Positions 1-10,786 of a stretch of 64,000 nucleotides of DNA are shown here, piece by piece. The first letter of the stretch is position 1, and the number at the start of each line of letters is the position of its first letter. The notes under the pieces were generated by a model, which saw only the letters and a program-made list of their open reading frames with translations, was not told where the DNA came from and made no database searches. Made by a program: the position numbers and the translations under genes. This DNA is from Turbatrix aceti (lineage: Eukaryota; Nematoda; Chromadorea; Rhabditida; Panagrolaimidae): positions 4,492,739-4,556,738 of the forward strand of contig OZ017767.1 in NCBI GenBank assembly GCA_963969345.1, written 5' to 3'.

Positions 1-747
1 TGCGCAGCCACAACATTTGTTGACATGTTTGACAACCGGTTAAGCATATTCGCCAAAATAGTAGACTTTTTGGAATGATGGGAATGACTCATCTGCATCC
101 CCGTTATCCGTCACAGTCGTTGGAATGTCGCCATAGATCAACAATTGTAATGTTGGGAGAGCCCGGTATCGATCGGGTACCGTCGAGAACAAAGAAGCCC
201 CCTGCGTCCCGCGTTTCCTTGAAATCCCCAGCAGCGCCGCCGGCAGGCAACTTTCGTCAAACCACAGGGAATTTAATTATGAGATTGCATTTGGGTACAC
301 GCTAGGTGCTTTGTGGTTTCGCCAGGTCATAAAATACGAGTTGGTAGGCGGATGTTTCGAAGAAACGTGTCTTCACGAAAGTTCTCGCAGGTTGTTGTCG
401 TAGGAGCCCATCCGCCGCGCGGGCGACCTACGTCATCACCGCGCAAAAGGCAGGCATCCGTGCATTCAGTCATGCGATTGCAATGGCGACATCAAAGGTC
501 AAAAATCGTCCTGCGTGAAATCGTGCGCATACCGTGCGGATTGTGTCGAAGAATTTGTCGTGTTTTCTTCGGCAGATAGCCTTTTTCATGATGTTATACG
601 CTCCGCGCCGCCAAAAAGGGAGGGGGCTCGCTGCATCCAGGTCAGTCGCGTGATCGGTTACTCGCGTATGAATTACTCGCTCTCGGTCGTTTGTTTAATC
701 GACTGGATTTTCTACAGACGAACACATACACCACTCTGCATTCAGCC
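1..747. other. 5' flank without a supported gene
   Basis: Only short overlapping reading frames with no recognisable domain occur here. The 3' part is presumably the promoter and 5' UTR of the MFS gene that starts at 748. I see no tRNA, repeat or clear TATA box. Confidence 0.5.
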
Positions 748-2248
748 ATGGCAGTGCTTCCAAGACGGCTACAACCCAACGTCAGATTTATCATCGTTGT
801 ACAGTCTTCGATTCTTCTTGCAGTTTTAATAGGTGAGTTCAAACCCCTCATTTTTAGACCCCTGGCCATGTCAACCTGACCTTTTTTAGGAAACTATGTT
901 TGTTGGAACACTGCAATAGTCAAAGTGACCGAGCTGCACACATCTCCGCTGTACGAAGCGTACGAGATGGGCGACGACATCCACTGGGCCAACGAGACCC
1001 TCACTCTCTCGGACTCCCGTATCGACCTGGATCACCTCCATATAAGCCTCATTTTTTCGTGCTCGTTCATCGGCTCCGCACTGGGCATCGTGCCGGTGAG
1101 CTGGATGATCGAGCGCTACGGTTGCTACAAGGCCATGATCTTTGTGAGCTCGACCTCCGTGCTAGCAACCCTGGTCACGCCACTCGTCGCCATCACGAGC
1201 TTCCCGCTCCTCCTGCTTATTCGGGTCTGGCTGGGACTTGCCCAGACCTGCGTGTACCCGTTGATCGGCGTCGTAGCGCACGCCTGGGCTCCTCGACAGG
1301 AGAAGGGCCTCTTCGTCGGTATCCTCACCAGCTATAGTCAAATCTGTGCCATTCTCACCACCCTCACGTCGACGTACGTCGTAGACGCGTGGGGCTGGCC
1401 GGCAGTCTTCTACGCCCAGGCTAGCATCTGCGGCATTGCGGTCGTCTTTTGGATCGTGTTCTTCAGGTGAGTTCTTTTTTCCCAATCTTTTAACACCAAA
1501 GTAAAACTTCAGAGACACTCCGGAGACGCATCCATACATCACGGCTAGCGAGATCGCCTTCATCAGGGAAAGCGCGTCCGAAAAGCTCCCGGCGAAGGCT
1601 ACAAACCAGGTTTCGGTGCTCGATGTCCTCCAGCGACCGAGCGTCTGGGCAGCCTGCCTGTCCATGGGAGCGTGCATGCTGCTCATCCAGTTCAGCGTGT
1701 CGTTCCTCGTCATGCAGCTCGTCTGGGTCGAGGATCTGTCGATCCCGCTCGCAGGCACTCTGGCGACGATTTCCATGGTCGTGCAACTCGCGCTCCAGAA
1801 CGCGACAGGTATTGTGTCGGACAAGCTGCGACACGTGCCGGAGGGCGTCAAGGTGCGTGTCTTCAACTCTCTGGCCTTCTTCGGCACCGGCGTGGGCCTC
1901 ATCGCTGCCTCCTTCCTCCCGCTCGAATGGCTCGCGGCCCGAGTCGCGGTCATCGTCGCGGCATTCGGCTTCCTGGGCTTCAACTGCGGCGGTTACCCCA
2001 AATCCGCGGTCGTCATCTCCGAGCACTGCCAGTCAGCGGTCATGGCGTGCATGCAGACAGCCTCCATCCTCGCGTGCATCGCCGGCGCCGGCCTCGTGCC
2101 AACGCTGACGCCTACCCGCTCGCTGGACGAGTACAACGCGCTCTACCGCCTCTACGGAGTCCTCCTGATCGTCGCCAATGCCTTCTTCCTCAAATTTGCC
2201 GGGGCCACGCCCGAAATTTTCTCTGCCCAAAACACTTGCGGAACATAA
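748..2248 (+). CDS. SLC17-like major facilitator transporter
   Basis: Three exons (748-832, 890-1466, 1513-2248) joined by GTGAGT/AG introns of 57 and 46 bp; the phases match at both junctions and give about 465 residues. The first exon encodes a short basic N-terminus and a first membrane helix ([12 protein letters not shown]). The second exon starts an extracellular loop and holds several helices. The cytosolic loop [12 protein letters not shown] sits where MFS proteins carry the D/E-x-x-G-R loop between TM2 and TM3. The third exon holds the second bundle of helices. Nematode genomes carry many SLC17/sialin-like anion transporters with this layout, so the likely role is organic anion or phosphate transport across the plasma or lysosomal membrane. 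The substrate cannot be told from sequence. It converges on SF3A3, whose stop codon lies 14 bp beyond this one. Confidence 0.85.
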
Positions 2249-2262
2249 AAAGACAAAAATGC

Positions 2263-4026
2263 TCACAAAAGGCCCTGTCTGATGAGATCTTCGAACGTCC
2301 GACGGTTGACGACGTTGCCCTTGGAGTCCTCGCATTCCTCGTCGAGCTCGGGATTCCATTGACCCGTATCGCTGCTCTCCTGAAGCTTTTTCCACAGACT
2401 CAGTGCTTCCTGGATGAATGTCACGTTTGCAAAGTGCGGCGTGTTCGGGATTCCGAGACAGCGCATGCCGTGCGAGTGTCGCCACTCCTGAAACACAAAA
2501 AAAGAGTAAAGATAAAGCTTCCAAAAACCGAAAAAGATTTAGACTTACCGAAAAGTGCCGCTGGAAGACCTTGGGACCCTTATACGTCTGATTACCGCAG
2601 ATTTCGCAGGTAAACGAGAGATTCAGGCCGTGGAGCTTGTAGAGCCAGTAGGGGATCGGCTTGCCGTCCCAGCCGAGGGGCAGACCCTTGGGGTTGTACG
2701 GAACGGATTCGTCGCGTTCGACCTCTTCGGTGACGGCGTAGTCTTCTTCCTCCTCGCTTTCGTCTTCCTCGACGTAGCCTCGCGCCTGCTTCCGCTCCAC
2801 GTTGTCCTTCGTAGCGACGCGTTCATCGCCGACAATCTCTGTCAACCTGGAAAAAAACAAAGCATGAATTTCGTAATAAAAAATATTGCAAAAAAAAACA
2901 AACTTGTAAATCTTGAATTCAAGTTGGGCGACAAAGCGCCGCCGTCGTTCCTCCTTGTCGTCGTCGGGTTTCTTGAGTTTTGCCAAATTCTCCGCCGGCT
3001 GTGATTTGACGGCAAAAAGGCGCTCGGCCCGTTGTCGCAGGTTGCCGCCGCATTTCATGTTGAGGGCCTGCAGCGCCTGCTTCAGCGCATCCAGCCCCAG
3101 GACTTCGAGGTCCTCGACCGAATTGTACTGCTCCAAGTCCACTTTTTCATCGGTCGTCGTCGATGACGGCTTGTTCTTTGCCTCCCAGCCTGGGGCCTCG
3201 CCTTTGGACCATTTTTCTTCAAACTCCTAAAAAAACAAATCAAATTAAATCATGCATGCCAAAATTCAAACTTACAGCCTCGCTTTTTGCCAACTCGGTT
3301 TCGACGTTGATGAGCGGCTTTGCTCGCTTGATAAAGTCTACCAGGTAGTCGGCGAGTTCAGTGAGGTATTCCTTGTAAGCTCCGGTCTTCTTTGTTTCGG
3401 ATGGGATGTCAAATAGCCGGTCAAAAATCATCAGGTATTTGACATACGAAATTTTCTGAAAAAAACAGTTGCGATAGAAAATCTTCCAAAAAAAATTCAA
3501 CAAACCTCAACGCTCTTGAGGTTGACATACTTGGTGTACGCAGCGTGCAAATCGAGAAAAAGGCCGTAGCCTTCTTCGTCGGTGAACTTGATCATCTCCT
3601 TCTCGACGCGATCCGGGTCCTCGACAAAGGTGTTCATCTTGGAGAACTCCAGCATCAGCAGATTGCCCGGATCTCCCTTCGACGCGCGATGAAAGTCTTT
3701 GATAGCCTTGAGACGAGCGTAGAACTCGGCAAAGACGCCCTGGCCCGTGATAGCTTCGAGCTCTTTGTTGCGCTCGCCCAATTCGTCGCGATAGGCAGCA
3801 ACGAGCTTCTGCGTCGATTCCCGGTACCGATCAATGAGGTTCTTGACTCGCTGGTCGCTATTTACCTTTTCTTTTTGCTAAATGAGCATAATGGGTTATA
3901 TAAACCGCCAAAGAAGGGAAAACAACTCACAGTTTTCTTTTCAACGAGCAGGTCGCGCACCATCGCATCGAGGCATCTCTCTCGCTCTTCGTGCCATTGA
4001 CGCTGGTTCTCAAACACGGATTCCAT
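2263..4026 (-). CDS. SF3A3: Splicing factor 3A subunit 3 (SF3a60/Prp9)
   Basis: Six exons on the minus strand (4026-3931, 3877-3506, 3455-3276, 3226-2904, 2846-2549, 2487-2263) join in phase to 497 codons, close to the 501 residues of human SF3A3. The N-terminus MESVFENQR begins the SF3a60 bindingd region. The middle holds the [25 protein letters not shown]-like segment, followed by an acidic linker ([11 protein letters not shown]). The C-terminus has a C2H2 matrin-type zinc finger, with CEICGNQ and a downstream H-x-H (RHFS..WRHSHGM) split by the last intron. It ends with the conserved tail [14 protein letters not shown]. The protein is a core subunit of SF3a in the U2 snRNP and acts at branch-site recognition in the nucleus. 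Its last exon must overlap the 3' UTR of the convergent MFS gene. Confidence 0.96.
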
Positions 4027-4650
4027 GACGTCCGAAGTGCAAAAAAACAAGACTTCAAAGTGCAGACGCCGGAAACAACTTCCCGAAACAGCCGAGCACG
4101 CTTTCGGGACTCAAAATGAATCCCGTCGATTTTCGCGTCGAGAGCATCCAATTTGGGAAATTTGGAGGAACGCCAGGTTTACCTGCAGTGGTTACGATAA
4201 AATAGAATTTTTTTGCAATTCACAGTTGTTTCCTGTTATCCTGACTTGTATACGTGAGATATTTATTAAAATGTGTAGTACTCCGAACAAAACTGAGAAA
4301 CCATTGAGTAACAGACATCACTCACAGAGTCAACATGCCAGATTAGACAAAATCCTGGAGAAGCCTTATGAACGTAATTCTTGGCAATACCTACAGTATA
4401 CCTTGTAGGTGGTGATATCTCCATTGCCTCCGTCTACAGCCTTGCCAGTTTTCGTCCAGACACGGTGGTTGACGGTCGGCGAGCAGGGCTTGCAGGTTGT
4501 GAGCACAAAACTGGGCGCGATGCAGTTGACTTTGTCAGTTTTGTATTCTACAACTTGTTACTCCTGCTCGGCGTCCTGCAGCTCGCCGTGCCATGGGTGC
4601 TGTTCCTTTGTCGTTGAATCAGCTTGAATCAAAGCTCAAAGCTTTCAGGA
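4027..4650. promoter_or_regulatory. Divergent intergenic region SF3A3 / GC1
   Basis: This 624-bp segment separates the start codons of the divergently transcribed SF3A3 and GC1, so it should hold both promoters. A pyrimidine-poor CTTTCAGGA immediately upstream of the GC1 ATG (ag at 4647-4648) could serve as a trans-splice acceptor. No repeat or RNA gene is evident. Confidence 0.45.
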
Positions 4651-7600
4651 ATGCCGCCGACAGCGGGCGTCGTCTTCTTGATTGTTCTGGCCGTGATCAT
4701 AGGCGCGGCCGAATGCCAGGTGAGTCAGTCACCTGCTGCGCACGACCTCCTGGGAGGGTAATCCGCCGCACCAGGCTTGTTCTACCGTAGCCCGCTTTCA
4801 GATCCAGCCCGTTTCGATCACGATCGGTCTTTCTTTTTCGCAGAATGAATCGTACGGCGTCGATTACGAGTCTTCGGCCGGGGCGACACTCATCGCGCTG
4901 GACAGAATCTACGAAGAAGGCCTTCTTCCGCAGGGGTCCAATATCAGCTTTGTTTGGCTCTATGAAGAGTGCATAGAGGAGACTTCCATCTCTACCACGT
5001 ATGATTTGATTGTTCTACATCACGCGGATTTCATTCTTACACCTCCTTGCACTGATGGTTCGTATTTATTTCACTTGTCAGTCTGTTTTGTACCCCAGTG
5101 AAACTTTTAGCTGGCATTTTGGGTGGCGCAGTGGCCACGTACTACAACACGCCTTTCGGCATGTGGGGGATATCTTTTGCCAGTCGCGCTTCGAACAGCT
5201 CCATCAATCCGACGGTGCTCAGTGCTCTTCCAAACTTTGCAGAGTGGGTTCTGGTGATTAAAAAAAAAGACATCACAGCAGTGTTTTTCAGCATGTCCGT
5301 AGCAACATGCGAGATCATGAACGAGTTTGGCTGGGATGAGTTTGCTTTTATCTATCACCGAAACGAGGACGGCGGATGTCAGTTTTACAATCAGGATCTC
5401 GAAGTCAGTTCTACATTTTGTGCTTCATTTGACACTTACATTAGATTCCTTCCTTTCCAGAGTCTGACAGCAATGCTCACGGGCAGCTGCAAGATTTCGT
5501 ACAAAACGATCATCCAAAATTGGTCCAAGGAGAGCATTGACTTCGTCGTCGAGCAAATTCGTACCAGAGCGAGAAGTTAGTTAGTTATTCCATAGTTCTG
5601 TGCTTAATACATCCAAATCTATTTGATTACAGTAGTCGTACTATGCTTCGACATCGATCACTTGTTCCGTGATTTCCTGCTCATTCTGTACGACGCAGGA
5701 CTATACACGGATGAGTACGTGTACATCATAGCCGACGGCAATATGACCCAAGGTCTTGGATACAACAACGTGCCCTACTGGGTGGACAAGACAGGTCTCG
5801 ACAGCGCCAGGGACAAAGACGCCGAAGTCATCGGGCGACGGTCTTTCGTGCTGTTCCTCGACATGGACGGCCAGGTCAAGGTTAACACCGATCAATTCTA
5901 CAAAGATGTCGTCCGGCGAATCGCGGATCCACCGTACAACTGCGCTGGATGCGATTTTAATCGAAACGTAAGATCGATCGCATATTATAAAAAAACAAAA
6001 TTTAGCCCTGAATTTAAAATAAAAAATTTTGTTAAAATGTTCAATTTTAACTGTTATCGAATAAGCGCCCTTACTGTAGCTTTTTTTAAAAGAGCGGGAA
6101 GAAAAGGATTAATCCGCTCAAAGAGAAGAGACGATTGCAGGCTTCGGATTACTCTGGCTTTCTCCACGACGCCATATTACTGTACGGCTATGCCCTTAAT
6201 CGCACCATTGCCCGCGCAGGTTCGAGTTCACCCGACTACTACCGTAACGGCACTCTGGTGGCCCGCAATGCCGTCGGCGTTGTGTTTGACGGATTCACGG
6301 GTAACGTCACCATGGGCGACGACGGAGGCAGGAACTCGATCTACTCCCTCGGACGCTACCAGGAGGGAAACACCATGGAACGGTATCTGACATTCGTCGT
6401 CGAAAACGAGCAGCTGGTAAGTGCTCAATGAGGGTGGAAGAGTCATGCCCTGAATCTTAGTTGCAGACAATCAAGAAGCATTACGATAATGAAGAATCCG
6501 AAATTTGGGATGACTGGGGATACAAGCGACCACCCCACGTCCCCGTCTGCGGTTACAGCGGCAACGAGTGCCCCGTTGACATCCTCAACGATTACATCGG
6601 CTGGTGGATTGCCCTACTCGTCGTCGTTGTTTTCATTGGAATCGGGCTCGTCGGCTCTATGCTTTACCTCATCCAGTATGCTTATTATGACGCTCAAGCT
6701 TAGTTACGACACTTTCCTTTACAGAACACGGATTCAGGAGATCGAGCGACAAAACAGACTCTGGAGAGTGTCATTTGTCGATCTGCAACGCGTTCAGAAG
6801 AAAACAGCGCCCCACGAAAGCACCCGGTCACTTCAGAGCGGTCCGAGCACGACGTCAACTCGCTTCACAATCGACAGCCTCATGAACTCCAAGCACATCA
6901 CGGTCTTCGACTACTTGGACGAGAAAGTCGTCGGCTACAAGCACAGCTACCGCGGCGTGCCGACCAAGGAAGACATGAACGAGTTCCGCCACATACGGCA
7001 TCTGGACCACGAGAATATCAATCGCTTCTTCGGTGTTTGCCTCGATGGGCCCCACACAATGTCAATCTGGCGATTCTGCCCGCGCGGAAGCCTGCGCGAT
7101 GTCATCAAGAACACAACTTTCAACCTCGACGCGTTCTTCATCTTCAGCATTGTGCGCGACCTCGTCGAAGGCCTCACCTACCTGCACGCGTCGCCTCTTC
7201 AGTACCACGGTTATCTGAAGTCCTCGTGCTGCCTGGTCGACGACCGCTGGCAACTCAAGGTGTCCGGCTTCGGTCTGCGCAATATTCACCGCTACGAAAC
7301 ACGCAAAGCGAAGCAGCAGCTCTGGACGGCGCCCGAGCTTATTTCCGATCACGAACACTTTGGAACGAAGGCCGGCGATATCTACAGCATGGCCATCGTC
7401 TGCAGCGAAGTCGTCAACATGCAACCGCCCTGGCAGCCCTCCAACACCCGCGGCAATCCGGACGGTGGGTTCAATTGATTGATACCGTATGCGCAAATTG
7501 TGTTTTCGCGTTTTAGAAATTGTTTACCTGGTCAAAAAGAGGGGTAAACCATCCGTGCGCCCCCTCCTCCAACCCGCGGTCCCCGATCTTAATCCCGCTT

Positions 7601-8721
7601 TGGTGAGTTTGGCACAGGCCGCCACGATCCACCTCATTGGTCGTTTCAGCTGCACCTCATCCGGGACTCGTGGTCCGACAATCCCGAAGACAGGCCCAAA
7701 ATCACAACTATCAGGAGCCTCATTCGCTCCATGATGACAGGCAGAATGAAGAATCTCATGGATCACGCATTTGGCCAACTCGAACAGTACGCAACGACGC
7801 TTGAAGAAGAAGTAGAACAAAGGACCCGAGAGTTTGCAGAGGAAAAGAAAAAGTCTGACCTTCTGCTTTATCGAATGCTGCCAAAGTAAGCTCACCGAAA
7901 TTCAGCAAAAGCAATCAGGTTTCTGCGATTTTTAGACAGGTAGCGGAGAAGCTAAAGGCCGGTCAGTCTGTGGAACCGGAGTCTTTTGACTGTGTGACGG
8001 TCTTCTTTTCCGATGTTGTGAGCTTTACGGCGCTCGCGAGCCGGTGCACACCGCTACAGGTGGTGACACTGCTCAACGACCTATACACCTTATTCGACGC
8101 CACCATCGGCGAATACGATGTGTACAAGGTGGAGACGATCGGCGATGGATATCTTTGCGTTTCCGGGCTGCCGCATCGCAACGGCAACGAACACGCGCGT
8201 CACATTGCTGACATGTCCCTCGCCCTCAATCGCGGTCTGCAGTCTTTCAGAGTTCCTCACCTTCCTGAAGAACGCATCAGCCTTCGCATCGGTATCCATA
8301 CCGGAGGTTGCGTCGCTGGTGTCGTCGGTCTGGCCATGCCTCGCTATTGCCTTTTCGGAGACACTATCAACACTGCTTCTCGCATGGAAAGCAATGGAAA
8401 ACGTGAGTTTTGATTTTTTCCAGATCCAAAAAAACAACCGCCCTTTCAGCGAACAAGATCCACATGTCCGCCGACGCGAACCGTTTCCTGACGACAGTCA
8501 TCGGCGGTTACATGACCGAATCTCGCGGCGAGGTGATCATCAAGGGAAAGGGCGTGATGGAAACCTTCTGGTTGCTTGGCTCGCTCCGAGAAGACTCAAT
8601 CAAAGTCGTCGTGCCCCCACCTGTCCCCGCAATCGTCCAGAAGCCATCCGAGCAGCTGCCAACCACAGCGAGCACAAATAACCTACAGCCCATGTACCAG
8701 GTTTTTAAGTCATCCAGTTAA
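4651..8721 (+). CDS. Receptor-type guanylate cyclase GC1
   Basis: A multi-exon gene. The first exon (4651-4719) encodes a signal peptide ([23 protein letters not shown] is cut here for length at its end). The extracellular receptor ligand-binding region runs to about 6480. A transmembrane helix ([16 protein letters not shown]) lies near 6600-6675. The kinase-homology domain spans about 6890-7735; the catalytic loop reads [12 protein letters not shown] instead of HRDLKxxN, so it is a pseudokinase. A signalling helix ([20 protein letters not shown]) at about 7755-7888 precedes the cyclase domain at 7936 onward. The cyclase keeps both metal-binding Asp ([15 protein letters not shown]), the guanine-selecting Glu (VYKVETIG) and Cys (YCLFGD). 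It should convert GTP to cGMP at the membrane in response to an extracellular cue. It is clearly more divergent than copies b-e. Exon borders in the ligand-binding part are approximate. Confidence 0.9.
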
Positions 8722-8795
8722 TTAATATCCAAGATTGTCATCTCATTGTTCACCCAGTTCTTGTCAACCCAGTGATGCATGAAGTCCACAAGAGC

Positions 8796-9683
8796 TTACT
8801 TTTTTGAGTGTGATGGTTCTTCCGAGTCTGGGGTTCGCATCGACGATTGCTGTGTGGAACTCGGGGCACGCCAGCTGCCGAAGACGTTGCTGCTTGTCGA
8901 AGTGTGGCCGGATTGGTTCTCTCGCGAAGTGGCCTAAAAGCAAGCATGCTACCGTAACCAGAGGATTAGCCAAGAGGCGGGACTTACGTATTGCATGTAG
9001 CCGTTTTCCTCGTCGTCAGCCCGGCAACAATGGTTGCAACAGCAATTGCAGAAACAGCCGCAGCAACAAAATCCGCAACAGAAGCAGCACGAGAAGCTCA
9101 ACACGAGGCACGCGAAAATCTACAAAAAAAAGTTTGGGGATGTCAAGTTGTAAAAAAAAACTAGAACAAAAATACTTACCCTGCCAGCACGGCTGAAGGG
9201 AAACCAGAGCATCCAATCCGGCACTCTGTGCTCCTCGGAAAAGCTGACAGCGTCGATGCCATATTTATCGTAAATTCGTCGCTTCTTCGGATCATAGAGA
9301 ATATCGTGAGCGCGTCGCACTTGATTCAGCTAAGCCAAATCACTTGAAAAATTAAGCGTATACGTATATCAAAAACGTTCAAAGCAAAAAATTATGGTGA
9401 AATTGAACTAAGTCTAGAACAGAAAAAAAAAACTAACCTCATCTCGAAGACGTTCCTCATCATTGTTGCCGATATTTTTGTCTGGATGAAGGCGAAGTTG
9501 TTGCCGAAGGTAGGCACGATGGATCTGTTCTTGCGTAGCCGTAGGCTCGACACCGAGGATCTTGTAGAGAGCGTCCTTTGTCACGAAAATCTCCGAGATG
9601 TTCGGTGCTACCGGAGTACCGCGCGTGTACGGTACGAGGCGTCGTTCATTTGACATGTCACTGGCGCAGACCACAGACTGCAA
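8796..9683 (-). CDS. Cysteine-string DnaJ co-chaperone (CSP/DNAJC5-like)
   Basis: Four minus-strand exons (9683-9438, 9329-9180, 9119-8988, 8933-8796) join in phase to 221 codons. The J domain sits at about residues 37-105 with an intact HPD at 66-68 (RLHPDKN). A cysteine string lies at 136-164 with 15 Cys in 29 residues (CCFCCGFCCCGCFC...). The Ser/Thr/Gln-rich tail ends SEEPSHSKK. That order, J domain, hydrophobic linker, cysteine string, polar tail, is the DNAJC5 (C. elegans dnj-14) layout. The Cys string is palmitoylated in the family and anchors the Hsc70 co-chaperone to synaptic or secretory vesicles. The start may instead be Met10 (9656). The segment VPDWMLWFPFSRAG between J domain and string is unusual. 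The stop lies 74 bp from the convergent GC1 stop. Confidence 0.87.
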
Positions 9684-10021
9684 CTTCAGTGCCCGATGTG
9701 GCTCAGCCTGGCCTATGCTAATGTTTGCGCAACGTAGTGCAAAACGCCATGAAAAGCAACGAGTTTTTCATAAGTGATTTTTTTCGCTGTGTGAACCAAA
9801 AAAGAATGAAAGTTATTCGCATTGCGCGCATGCTGTTGATTTGAAATTGTAATAATTTTGTTTGCAAAAAAATGATGTCATAATTATTTTATTTTTTTAA
9901 AAGTAAAATCATACTTTGCCCTTACTCATCCTGATTATCGTGCCGTTCCGTGTATTTCAAATGGCATTGACGGGCTTCGTTAGTGGCTTCAGCATTTCGA
10001 AATGTCATTTTCATTTGTACT
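9684..10021. promoter_or_regulatory. Divergent intergenic region CSP / cyclase head a
   Basis: AT-rich 338-bp spacer between the start codons of the minus-strand CSP gene and the plus-strand orphan cyclase head. No repeat or RNA gene is recognised. It presumably carries the CSP promoter, and a promoter for head a if that is transcribed. Confidence 0.4.
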
Positions 10022-10512
10022 ATGCTGTCACCGTCGTTCGTTGTCGTCTTCTTTTTGTTAGTGTCCTTCTCTGTGTCTCAGTTGAACATCAAGATTGGTA
10101 TAATCGCCGTCGATTCTCCCGACGATGATTCAGTGACGTATACCCGCACTGCAGGAGCAGTCGCAGCTGCGATTGATCGCATCCACGCCGATCGCATTCT
10201 TCCAGATGGCACCAACATATCGTATGTACAGGTCATTGCATTCTGTGTACCATAACTTTTTTATTTTAGGTTTGTGCTGCGACGTGGGCCAGCTACGAAA
10301 ACTTTTGCATTGGGTGCGGCACTCAACCTGGTTCGCGAAACCGACGTTGACGCAATTATCGCGCCTCCCTTTCTCGATTCTGCTGTTCCCGTAGCACATA
10401 CGGCTATTTCTGCCAACTTACCGTGCCTGATCTGGGGCAAGGTATTTGACAGCGATTTGGTCAGGAACGACATCTTCAAAACCACGCTGAGCATGCAGTA
10501 TACGTATTCCAA
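10022..10512 (+). pseudogene. Orphan 5' head of a receptor guanylate cyclase (copy a)
   Basis: Two intact exons only (10022-10221, 200 nt; 10270-10512, 243 nt), the same lengths as the first two exons of copies b, d and e. They encode a signal peptide (MLSPSFVVVFFLLVSFSVSQ) and the first third of the ligand-binding domain, ending TLSMQYTYSK. No stop or frameshift is present. The first donor is GTATGT, and exon 2 ends TTCCAA|GTGGGT, a usable donor in the same phase as the other copies. No third exon follows; another complete head begins at 10787. It is either a fragment of a duplicated gene or an alternative first module spliced to a downstream body. Its open frame leaves the second option possible. 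Confidence 0.7.
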
Positions 10513-10786
10513 GTGGGTTTATCTCTTGAGTGCCACTTCTGCGCAATTTTTCCGACATCGGCTGAAAGCTGATGTCACCCGTCGGATTTACGGTGCCGAC
10601 TTTGTGCGCATTTGTGAGACTTCCGAGACTGCCGGGCGATTAGAGTGTGATATGTCACAGTTTGTCTTGCGAAATTTAAAAAGTAGACTATTTTGCGACA
10701 CAAATACTGTAGTTATTTGAAGTTATTTGACGTCGAAAGGCTTCTTCCTTCGTACGTAATGCGTATCATAGTTTTAAGTCAGTGTC

